Assembly (NCBI GenBank): GCA_040081465.1
Contig: JBEBGL010000002.1
Location: 1-64,000 of the forward strand
DNA: 64,000 bases
From: UBA668 sp040081465
Lineage (GTDB): Bacteria; Actinomycetota; Acidimicrobiia; Acidimicrobiales; Ilumatobacteraceae
Direction: 5' to 3'
Shown in pieces: positions 1 through 7,900 of this stretch; positions within the stretch are counted from its first letter, which is position 1, and each line of letters begins with the position of its first letter. The notes below the pieces were generated by a model that did not search any database, was not told the origin of the DNA, and was given only the letters and a program-made list of their open reading frames with translations. The translations under genes and the position numbers were made by a program.

Positions 1-47
1 CGGCCTCGTGGTGCGGTTGCGACAACTTCGCGCGGACTCAGGTCCAC
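1..47 (-). CDS. ccmE: CcmE N-terminus (partial)
   Basis: Only the first 15 codons lie in the window. They start at a GTG inside the end of ccmD and read VDLSPREVVATAPRG. CcmE is the periplasmic haem chaperone of System I cytochrome c maturation. A short 'DL(T/S)PR' start fits actinobacterial CcmE as I recall it. The call rests mainly on position: it is next after ccmA-B-C-D and overlaps ccmD, as expected for translational coupling. The haem-binding His and the membrane anchor are outside the window. Confidence 0.5.
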   Translation of the reverse strand, partial: MDLSPREVVATAPRG

Positions 48-190
48 GGACGATCCTCCGGCGCCACTTGGCGCGCCGCCTTGCGCGCCCGCCTGAGCAA
101 CACCCATGTGTACAACGCAATGCCTGCGAACGTCACCGCGTATGAACCGACAACATGGGCGGCATCGCGCATAGCAATCATTGCGATCAT
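38..190 (-). CDS. ccmD: CcmD-like small haem exporter protein
   Basis: A 50-residue protein too short for most gene callers. Its ATG overlaps the ccmC stop (ATGA), so translation is probably coupled. It has one hydrophobic segment (about residues 12-29, VVGSYAVTFAGIALYTWVLL) followed by a basic, Arg-rich cytoplasmic tail, the classic CcmD plan. CcmD is the small single-pass subunit that helps release holo-CcmE from the CcmABC complex. Its place between ccmC and the start of ccmE supports the call, since sequence alone could not identify such a small protein. Confidence 0.7.
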   Translation of the reverse strand: MIAMIAMRDAAHVVGSYAVTFAGIALYTWVLLRRARKAARQVAPEDRPWT

Positions 191-918
191 GGGGCCACCT
201 CGTTGCGTCGCTCGACAAGTGCTCGGTCGAGGCCACTGTCATCAATGATGTCGCTCAACATGATTAGGCGCTGGCGATGCATCACCAACCACACGTACAA
301 GAGCGTGAAGGCAAGCATGCCGACGAAGAAGCTGAACAACATCAAACCCTTCAGCCCGCCGCGCTCAATCGTCTCGGACTGATGCAGCGGACGCCACCAC
401 GTCACGCTGAAGTGAACGAGCGGCACTTCCAGCACAGCGAATAACGCGACAACCGCACTGCGCCTCGCGCGCTGCTCGTGAGTGCCGCCAAGATCGCGAA
501 CCGCCAAATAGCCGACGTACGTGACGAACAGAAACGCGGTTGTCGTGAGTCGCGAATCCCATGTCCAGTAAGTGCCCCACGTGACCTTGCCCCACAGGCT
601 GCCTGTCACCAATGCGAGAGCCATGAAGAGGACGCCGACCTCGGCACTCGCGCCGGCGATGCGATCCCACTGCAGGCCGCGCGTGCGTGGAAATAGGTAC
701 GCGGCGCTCGCAATGCCCGTGACACCGAAAGCCAAGTACGCAAGCCACGCCGACGGAACGTGGATGTATAACAACCGCGCGTAACTGCCCTGGAGGACAT
801 CGTCGGGTGAGATCAAGAGCCCGAACACTGCGAGCCATCCGAGCCCGAGCAGCGTTGCGACGCCGAGCGCGCGAGTGAAGCGAGTCGAGGTGGGCATGTC
901 GATCATGGTTCGGGGCAT
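187..918 (-). CDS. ccmC: Haem exporter/CcmC, cytochrome c maturation
   Basis: A 243-residue, six-helix membrane protein of the haem-handling (WWD) superfamily. The tryptophan-rich motif is at residues 109-123 (WGKVTWGTYWTWDSR). Two conserved His sit where external haem ligands are expected: H53 (YIHVPSAW) and H169 (VHFSVTWW). CcmC presents haem on the outer membrane face so that CcmE can bind it covalently. Length is normal for CcmC and much shorter than System II CcsA or CcmF. It starts 1 bp after the ccmB stop and overlaps ccmD by 4 bp, within a ccmABCD(E) operon. Confidence 0.93.
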   Translation of the reverse strand: MPRTMIDMPTSTRFTRALGVATLLGLGWLAVFGLLISPDDVLQGSYARLLYIHVPSAWLAYLAFGVTGIASAAYLFPRTRGLQWDRIAGASAEVGVLFMALALVTGSLWGKVTWGTYWTWDSRLTTTAFLFVTYVGYLAVRDLGGTHEQRARRSAVVALFAVLEVPLVHFSVTWWRPLHQSETIERGGLKGLMLFSFFVGMLAFTLLYVWLVMHRQRLIMLSDIIDDSGLDRALVERRNEVAP

Positions 919-919
919 G

Positions 920-1606
920 TCATTCGTCGATCAGCGAGCCGAACGCCAGTGTGCCGCCGACACCGAAGACTACGGCGAAGAGGGCGAGCAAACCCACCCA
1001 CGGCCAGCCGTCACTGGGCGTTGCACCCTGCGTTCCGAGCGCCGCCTCGGTTGCACGAGTAGCGCCGATCAGCACCGGTGCGGCGACGGGCAGCATCAGC
1101 AGCGGCAGCAAGGTCTCGCGACCTCGCGCGCCGGCCGCCAGTCCGCCGTAGAGCGTGCCGACGAATGCCAACCCGGCAGTCGCCGTCAGGTACGTACAAA
1201 TCAGCAACGCAATCCCAGAGGCGACGAGCTCGGTGTTGTACAGAACAACTGCCGCGCCCAAGAGGATCAGTTCGAGGACCGCAAGCTGTGCAGCCAAGGC
1301 CAGCGCCTTACCTAGGAAGATTCCACCGCCGTGCACGCCCGCGACACGCAAGGCGTCGAGCGCGCCATCGGCAGTCTCGACTGCAAACGCGCGCTGCACT
1401 ATCACCAACAGACTGAACATTGCCGCCAGCCACACCAACCCCGGCGCAACGCGTGTCAGCACCGTGTCGCTGTCGAGCGCGAATGCGAACATCACCATCA
1501 TCAAGGCTGCAAACGGCACGACCTGATTGCTGACTACTCGACTGCGCCATTCGACACGCAGGTCTTTGCCCGCGACCAACCGGCTGATCGCCCACACACT
1601 CAGCAT
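920..1606 (-). CDS. ccmB: Haem exporter permease CcmB
   Basis: A 228-residue protein with about six membrane segments, the permease partner of CcmA. I start it at ATG 1606 (MLSVWAISRLVAGKDLRVEW). The open frame continues upstream, but only through the ccmA reading frame, where the peptide is Arg-rich and non-protein-like. The N-terminal 'KDLRVEWRSR' before the first helix is typical of CcmB. The gap to ccmA is 62 bp and holds a heptamer tandem repeat. CcmAB is an ABC-type complex that drives release of haem-loaded CcmE. Confidence 0.9.
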   Translation of the reverse strand: MLSVWAISRLVAGKDLRVEWRSRVVSNQVVPFAALMMVMFAFALDSDTVLTRVAPGLVWLAAMFSLLVIVQRAFAVETADGALDALRVAGVHGGGIFLGKALALAAQLAVLELILLGAAVVLYNTELVASGIALLICTYLTATAGLAFVGTLYGGLAAGARGRETLLPLLMLPVAAPVLIGATRATEAALGTQGATPSDGWPWVGLLALFAVVFGVGGTLAFGSLIDE

Positions 1607-1641
1607 GTTCCCGACGCTAACGCTGCGCTCTGGGGTTGTCC

Positions 1642-1666
1642 TAGCGGGTAGCGGGTAGCGGGTAGC
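1642..1666. repeat. Heptamer tandem repeat TAGCGGG x3.5 between ccmA and ccmB
   Basis: TAGCGGG is repeated three times exactly (1642-1662), followed by TAGC. Together with GGGG at 1632-1635, the plus strand carries four G-tracts with short spacers. CTAGCGG (1641-1647) and CCGCTAG (1667-1673) form a 7-bp inverted repeat around it. It fills most of the ccmA-ccmB gap. Function unknown. Confidence 0.8.
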
Positions 1667-1668
1667 CG

Positions 1669-2316
1669 CTAGCGGATCTGGCCACCAACAACCTGCACGA
1701 CCCGGGTAGCCAGTGAACCGGCCCGTTCGAGTTCGTGGCTCGCCACGATGACGGTGGCACCAGCGGCTGCGGCCGCGCGCAGCGTGGCGTCCAGTTCGTC
1801 GCGCCCGCTCGAGTCGAGGCCTGCGTGCGGCTCGTCGAGTAACCACAGTTCGGCGCGGCGAGCAACAAGGCATGCCAACGCTGTCCTGCGGCGTTGGCCG
1901 GCACTCAGTTTGCTGACAGACACCGCGGCGAGACGTTCGCCCAACCCCATGCGCGCCATCGCTGCCTGCACCTCGTCGGTCGACGCGCCGACCGTTGCTC
2001 CCCAGAAGCGAACGTTGTCAGCGACCGTCAGATCGGCATAGAGACCATTCGAGTGCCCGAGCAATCCGACCCGCTGCCGAACCGCGGCACGATCACGCGT
2101 CAGATCGACACCGAGCACCGTTGCGGAACCACGCTCGACGGCGAGCAGCCCGGCACACAACCGCAACAGAGACGTCTTGCCAGCACCATTTGGACCGCGC
2201 AAGAGCACAATTTCGCTGCGCTCGACGGTGAGAGTGGCGCCGGCCAACGCCGGAAAACCGCCCAACACAGCGACCACATCGACAAGCTCGACCACAGTGT
2301 CAACGACCGATTCCAT
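1669..2316 (-). CDS. ccmA: Haem exporter ATPase CcmA
   Basis: A 215-residue single ABC ATPase domain. Visible motifs are Walker A GPNGAGKT (41-48), the signature LSAGQ (137-141), Walker B ELWLLDE (156-162) and the switch His (ASHE, H194). The length is typical of CcmA, which powers CcmB/CcmC in haem delivery to CcmE. It is the first gene of the minus-strand ccm operon and is divergent from a sortase gene. The 63-bp gap between them must hold both promoters. The TAG stop lies in the 10-bp palindrome CCGCTAGCGG (1667-1676). Confidence 0.92.
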   Translation of the reverse strand: MESVVDTVVELVDVVAVLGGFPALAGATLTVERSEIVLLRGPNGAGKTSLLRLCAGLLAVERGSATVLGVDLTRDRAAVRQRVGLLGHSNGLYADLTVADNVRFWGATVGASTDEVQAAMARMGLGERLAAVSVSKLSAGQRRRTALACLVARRAELWLLDEPHAGLDSSGRDELDATLRAAAAAGATVIVASHELERAGSLATRVVQVVGGQIR

Positions 2317-2379
2317 GCGTCGGCGACGCTAGTTGAGGCCTACGGCGAGGATGGCCTCAACGCAGATAGGGTCAAACAC

Positions 2380-3513
2380 GTGTTGAGCGGCGCGGAAAAC
2401 TCGTCTCCCTCAGTGTCGCGTTTTAGGCGGTATCGCCAGCGGAGGGTTCCGTATTTCTCGCGACCGAAGAATCCACACGATTGGCACTGGGTCGTTGCGG
2501 GAATCGGCAAGGCACTGATCGTGGTCGGCCTCCTGATGTTCGCGTTCGTCGGCTACCAGCTGTGGGGTACTGGCATCCGAACGGCGCAGGCGCAGAACAG
2601 ATTGGAGGACGAGTTCAACGCCAAGCTCGAATCGGTCACCACCGTTGTCACGACTACGACGACTATCGCTGGCGCGACGACCGTGCCCGGCGAGACCACC
2701 ACAACCACCGTCCCGACGGCGGCGCCGAGCGAACCAGTTCCCGAGGGCGAACCCGTTGCCATTCTCCGAATTCCCAAAATCGGGATCGAGTGGCGGGTGG
2801 TAGAGGGTGTCTCGGTCAAAGATCTGCAGGATGGCCCTGGTCACTTCCGCGAGTCGGTGATGCCCGGTCAATTGGGCAACTCGGCAATCGCCGGACACCG
2901 CACCACTCACGGGCAACCATTTCGCAACCTCGATCAGTTGGAAGTTGGCGATCTCATCGAGATCGAAACGCTCGTCGGTACCTATACCTATGCGGTGACC
3001 GGCAGCGTCATCGTCAAACCTTCTGATTACGCGCTTGTTGTCCCAACTGTCGACCCGACGATCGCCACGCTCATACTCGCCACGTGCGACCCTGCCTACA
3101 CAGCGCGCAATCGGTTGGTAGTGCGCGCCACCCTGGTGCCCGAGAGCAGCGACCAGGTGTATGCGCCAGCGCCAGCGACGCCCCCGTCAAGCACCACCGT
3201 CGACACGATTCCTGGTGAGGTGACGACGACATCGATCGGCGACCCGACGGTCACGACGATCAACGACGCCCCCGACGATGCCGTCCAGCTCTCCGACGAC
3301 GCGTTTACGGATGGCTGGTTCAGCGACTCGGCCGCTATCCCACATGTGCTCGGTTGGGGCGTGCTGCTGCTGGCAGTCGGTTTCGGTTCGTACTTCGCCG
3401 GACGAGCAGCGAAGCGGCTATACGTGAGCTTTCTTGTCGGCGCCGTGCCTTTCATCTTTGTTCTGTATTTCTGGTTCGAGAACGTGAACCGGTTGTTGCC
3501 ACCGGGACTGTGA
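2380..3513 (+). CDS. Class E-like sortase with C-terminal membrane hairpin
   Basis: About 377 residues. A basic N-terminus is followed by a membrane helix (about 38-60), a Thr-rich linker (85-115) and a sortase domain with catalytic His (AGHRTTHG, H173), Cys (LATCDP, C236) and Arg (R244). A second Thr-rich linker and two C-terminal hydrophobic segments (about 325-372) complete it. Sortases cleave a C-terminal sorting motif and transfer the protein to a nucleophile in the cell wall. The start is uncertain: GTG 2380 has AGGG about 8 nt upstream; GTG 2413 is an alternative. The frame is open further upstream only because it runs through ccmA. The C-terminal membrane pair makes it longer than a minimal class E sortase. 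Confidence 0.85.
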   Translation: MLSGAENSSPSVSRFRRYRQRRVPYFSRPKNPHDWHWVVAGIGKALIVVGLLMFAFVGYQLWGTGIRTAQAQNRLEDEFNAKLESVTTVVTTTTTIAGATTVPGETTTTTVPTAAPSEPVPEGEPVAILRIPKIGIEWRVVEGVSVKDLQDGPGHFRESVMPGQLGNSAIAGHRTTHGQPFRNLDQLEVGDLIEIETLVGTYTYAVTGSVIVKPSDYALVVPTVDPTIATLILATCDPAYTARNRLVVRATLVPESSDQVYAPAPATPPSSTTVDTIPGEVTTTSIGDPTVTTINDAPDDAVQLSDDAFTDGWFSDSAAIPHVLGWGVLLLAVGFGSYFAGRAAKRLYVSFLVGAVPFIFVLYFWFENVNRLLPPGL

Positions 3514-3764
3514 TGAGCGATCCAGTTCGCGCGAGGCGCCAGCGCATCGCCAAGTACACGAAACTTGCCAATCGCATTGGCTACCTCTGCTGGGCGGTCG
3601 CGATCGTTACGTTCATCATCGGATTCGTTGGCAGCTTCAACGACACCGTCTCCACCATCGTCATCACAATGATGATCGTTGGTTCGGTGTTGCTGGCACC
3701 TGCAATCATCCTCGGGTATGCGATCAAGGCCGCCGAACGCGAAGACCGTGAGCGGGGCGTGTGA
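3513..3764 (+). CDS. Small two-helix membrane protein
   Basis: An 83-residue protein starting at an ATG that shares one base with the sortase stop (TGATG), so it is probably translated with it. A basic N-terminus (RARRQRIAKYTKLANRIG) precedes two hydrophobic segments (about 24-43 and 48-69) and a charged tail (KAAEREDRERGV). This is a common plan for small actinobacterial membrane proteins encoded next to regulators or exported enzymes. I do not recognise a family. It may be an accessory to the sortase or unrelated; only the coupling is visible. Confidence 0.7.
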   Translation: MSDPVRARRQRIAKYTKLANRIGYLCWAVAIVTFIIGFVGSFNDTVSTIVITMMIVGSVLLAPAIILGYAIKAAEREDRERGV

Positions 3765-3779
3765 TATGACGGTAACGAC

Positions 3780-4367
3780 ATGAGCATGCGCCTTCCCGCC
3801 TCCGCTCGTCGCGAGCAAATCCTCGACGTCTCCGTGCAAGTGTTCGCGCGTAACGGCTTTCACTCGACATCGATGAACGATGTAGCCGACGCGGCTGGCG
3901 TGACCAAGCCAGTGCTGTATCAGCACTTCGATAGCAAGCAGGACTTGTACCTCGCGCTACTCGATGAAGCTGGCAATCGTTTACGCACGGCAGTCAGCAA
4001 GGCCGTCGCGGGTGCGGCTAACGGTAAAGAACAGACCGAGATGGGCTTCCGCGCGTACTTCCGCTGGGTGGCCGACGATCACGATGCGTTCTTGCTGCTG
4101 TTCGGCTCGCGCGCAAGCCGCGACGAAGAGAGCACCGCCGCCATTCGCCGCATCACCGCCGAAACCGCGCACGCAATTGCACCACTGATCGCAGCCGACA
4201 TCGACCCAGAGCATCAGCGCACACTCGCGCAAGGTTTGGTCGGGCTCGCAGAAGGTGTCAGCCGTCACTTGGTCGAGCGCGGCAAGGTGTTCGACCCCGA
4301 GGTGTTGGCACAGCAAGTAGCCGACATGGCGTGGGCCGGCCTACGCGCCGTTCACCGCAACTCCTAG
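3780..4367 (+). CDS. TetR/AcrR family transcriptional regulator
   Basis: A 195-residue protein with an N-terminal TetR helix-turn-helix: RREQILDVSVQVFARNGF leads into the recognition region TSMNDVADAAGVTKPVLYQHF (about residues 30-50). The C-terminal two thirds is an all-helical ligand/dimer domain with no recognisable ligand pocket. The gene follows the small membrane protein by 15 bp and is probably in the same transcript. TetR proteins are usually repressors of themselves and neighbours, but I see no convincing palindromic operator in the short gaps. The target is unknown. Confidence 0.92.
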   Translation: MSMRLPASARREQILDVSVQVFARNGFHSTSMNDVADAAGVTKPVLYQHFDSKQDLYLALLDEAGNRLRTAVSKAVAGAANGKEQTEMGFRAYFRWVADDHDAFLLLFGSRASRDEESTAAIRRITAETAHAIAPLIAADIDPEHQRTLAQGLVGLAEGVSRHLVERGKVFDPEVLAQQVADMAWAGLRAVHRNS

Positions 4368-4398
4368 CCGTGTACTACTAATCCTGACGGCAACGACA

Positions 4399-4977
4399 AT
4401 GATCACGCTGCGTAGACCCACTGAGGCTGCGCTCGCCGCACTTGTTGAGGCGAACAGAAGCAAGCCGTTGTCGTATCGCGAGGGATTGCTGAAGCGAGTC
4501 TCGACCGAGCGAGGCTGGTTCGTTGATCGCCATCGCGAGACGGTCGGCCACGGTGTCGCGGAATTCGAGTCCGCATGCAAGGCGTTGCGTCAGTGGCAAC
4601 AGTTCAATCGGTCGTGGGCCGTCGCCGCGCAGCCGCCAGCACCGCTACGCGTCGGTGAGACCGTTGGATACAGCGCACGCGCGCTCGGCTTTTGGTGGAG
4701 CTACACATGCCGGATCATTGAGACGATTGAACGCACTGACGACAACACATCCGAGTACGGCTTCGACTACGGGACAATTCGAGGTCATGCCGAATGTGGC
4801 GAAGAGCGCATGCTCGTAACGCTTGACCGCGCCAGCGGTCAGGTGTCGTTCGAGTTGTTCGCGATGTCGCGACCCGGTCGTTGGTTCATGTGGTTTGGCC
4901 TGCCATTCGGTCGCCGCATGCAAGCGCGGTTTCGCCGCGGCGCTGCAGCCACATTCCGAGACTTCATCGCCGCTTAG
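4399..4977 (+). CDS. DUF1990 family protein
   Basis: A 192-residue protein matching the DUF1990 pattern as I recall it: a VGHGVAEFESACKALRQW segment (about 49-66), then a beta-rich hydrophobic-ligand-like domain (GETVGYSARALGFWW, SFELFAMSRPG) and a C-terminal 'FGRRMQARFRRGAAATF' helix. Members are small cytosolic proteins of unknown function, common in Actinobacteria. It lies 31 bp after the TetR gene on the same strand. Its TAG stop interlocks with the TAA stop of lhr on the other strand within TTAG (4974-4977). Confidence 0.8.
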   Translation: MITLRRPTEAALAALVEANRSKPLSYREGLLKRVSTERGWFVDRHRETVGHGVAEFESACKALRQWQQFNRSWAVAAQPPAPLRVGETVGYSARALGFWWSYTCRIIETIERTDDNTSEYGFDYGTIRGHAECGEERMLVTLDRASGQVSFELFAMSRPGRWFMWFGLPFGRRMQARFRRGAAATFRDFIAA

Positions 4978-7900
4978 GCGCGGATTGTGAAACCTTTGTA
5001 GCCCTCGATGAAGCCGGCAGCGATTAGTGCTGGTGCCCATCGTGATGTGGGTGTAATCGTCTCGCCGTCGGCTTTGCGCACCTCGACGCTACGTGCTCGA
5101 CCATCTTTGACGAGCGCCGCCAGTGCTTCCGCCCATCCCGCATCTTCGGCCGCGGCAGCGAACGTGACGACGTGATGCGACCGACGATCGAACCACACCA
5201 ACGGAACGCCACCGCGCGAAACAACAACAGCGCCGGCGGCACGTGCAGGACGGCCCGGCGACTCGGGCCACGCAATCGCAGCACCGTACGGCTGTGCGGG
5301 ATCGGTAGCAGCGAGCGTCTGCAATAGGTCGGATGCGTCGCGCAACGAGCGCAGTCGATCGACAGCGCCCGGCAGGCTGAACTGCGCGGCACCCAACCCG
5401 TCGACGAAGTAACCGCGTCTGGTCTGACCGCGTTCCTCCAGAACCTTCAACACCCCGTACACCGAGGCGTATCCACCGCGCACGCCTTCGGCCAACACGG
5501 CTTCGCGAGTCACCACGCCATACCGATCAAGCAGCTGCAGCGCAGTGGCATGCGCCGCTGCGGTTGGTGCCGGAGCCGGCTGAAGCAGAGGCGCGACAAG
5601 GCTCCAGCGACCAGCACCGAGCGGTGGGCCGATACGCGTCAAGCGCCCAGGTCGCGGTCGCCCGCGCGCCGGACCTGAAGGCCGAGCGGCACGCGCTCCC
5701 TTCGAGTTCAACAGTGCGCGCAGTGGTGCCAGCGAGTCGTTGGTTACTTCGCCAGCCCACACCAAGTCCCACAACGCCGTCAGCAATTCGGTGTCACTGG
5801 ATTCGGGCGAAGCCGAGCGCACGACATTCCAGAAACTCGCGCCGTGCTCGCCGAGCCGAGCGCGCAGTGAATCGTGCAACGCGCCCTCAGGTCGCGGCGG
5901 ATTCTCCCAGCCAGGCGCGAGCAGCGGCAGTTGATCGGCAAAGCACAGGCGGACGCGACCATCGTTGACGCCGAGGCCACCAGCACCGATCCACACGAGT
6001 TCGCCGGCCATGCACAGTTCGTCGAGATCGGCCGACCGGAACGAGCGCAGCCGCGCCGGCAACAACTCGGATTCGACGGTGCTTGCCACCAGCGCTGCAC
6101 CCTGCAATTGCCCGATCGCCTCGACAAGCCCATCGAGGCCTTGGCGCGCCGATGGGATGGAGTGCCACTCGAGAAGGAACCGCGAGTACGCCTGCTGCTC
6201 GACGGGTTCGATCTCGCGGCGCAATGCGGCCAGCGACCGCCGACGCAATTGACGCAGTACTTCGACGTCGCACCACTCGCTGCCATTCGCGAGCGGCCGG
6301 AACTCGCCGCGCACCACTCGCCCGTCGGCCTCGAGCGCCGCAAGCGCACCAAGTGACCGGTCGACCGAGATACCAAAGCGCGCGGCTACTTCTTGCGCGA
6401 CAAACGGCCCGTGCGTGCGCGCGTAGCGACCGACCAGCGATTCCAGCGGAAGCGGTACGGGGTCGGTGAACTCGCGTGGCAACCCAAGCGGCACGTTGCA
6501 ACCGAACGCGTCGCGATAGCGAGCTGCATCTTCGGCTGCGATGTGACGGTCGGCGCCGCCGACCGAGACCACGATTGCGCGTCGATCGTGGACGAGCTCT
6601 GCAAGCCACCGCGCACTTTCGGAACCTTCGCAACGCAGGTCTGCTTCATCGCCCGCTAGATCACCGACCCTACGCAACACATCATGCAACTCGTCGCGGT
6701 CACGTGCTCGGCGACCATCGGCCAACAACTGCAACTCGAGTTCAAGATCGGCAAGCGCGCCAGGGTCGAGCAACTCGCGCAACTCCTCGGCACCAAGCAG
6801 ATCGCGCAGCAGATCGCGATCGAGCGACAGGGCAGCTGCCCGACGCTCGGCCAGCGGACTATCGCCCTCATACATGAACGCCGCAATCCAGTTGAAGAGC
6901 AAACTCTGCGCGAACGGTGATGCCTTTGCGGTGTCGACACTGACAACACGAATGGCGCGGCTACGCAACTGGGTAAGCACCTCGCGAAGCGCTGGCAGGT
7001 CGAAGACGTCTTGCAGGCACTCGCGCGATGTCTCGAGCAGGATCGGAAATGTCGGATACTTGGAAGCGACGCTCAACAGGTTCGAGGCACGTTGACGTTG
7101 TTGCCAAAGCGGCGTGCGCTGGCCGGGCCGCCGACGTGGCAACAGCAGCGCCCGCGCCGAGCACTCGCGAAAACGCGCCGAGAACAACGAGGTCTGCGGC
7201 AGCGAAGCCATCACCAGTTCGTCGATGTCGTCGGGGTCGATGATCAGATCGGCGAGCGGCAACTCGTCACCCACTCCCCCGGCCGAAGTCTCGGGAAGCC
7301 GCACGACGATGCCGTCGTCGGTGTACATCGTCTCGACCGGCATCTCGAAGCGTTCGAAGAGTCGGCGCTCGATGGCCATCGCCCACGGAGCATGCACAGG
7401 CGTACCGAACGGACTGAGTATGCAGACCCGCCAGTCGCCGAGCTCGTCGCGGAATCGCTCGACCACGATCGTGCGATCGTCGGGCACTGCACCCGTGGCC
7501 TTCAGTTGCTCCGCGAGATACAGCAGCACGTTGTGCGCGGCCAGCGCATCCAGCGAGTAGTCGGCCATTAGTTGCTTCTGCGCTGTCTTGTCTGGCAACG
7601 CCCGCGTCTCGCGCTGGAACGCACCCAACGCACGACCTAGTTCCAGTGGGCGGCCAGGACGATCGCCGTGCCAGAACGGCATCTTGCCTGGCTCGCCTGG
7701 TGCTGGTGACACGACAACACGATCGAACGTGATGTCTTCGATACGCCACGTGCTGGCACCAAGAAGAAACGTCTCGCCCGGACGACTCTCGTAGACCATT
7801 TCCTCGTCCAGTTCGCCGACGCGAGTGCCGTTGGGCAGGAACACGCCGAACAGACCGCGATCGGCGATCGTGCCACCATTCGCGATCGCAAGGCGCTTGG

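Noticed and set aside
1894..2379. Open frame upstream of the first sortase, continuous with it
   Set aside because: It runs antisense through ccmA, whose ABC motifs are intact. The peptide is low-complexity and basic, and a ribosome-site candidate lies at 2380.
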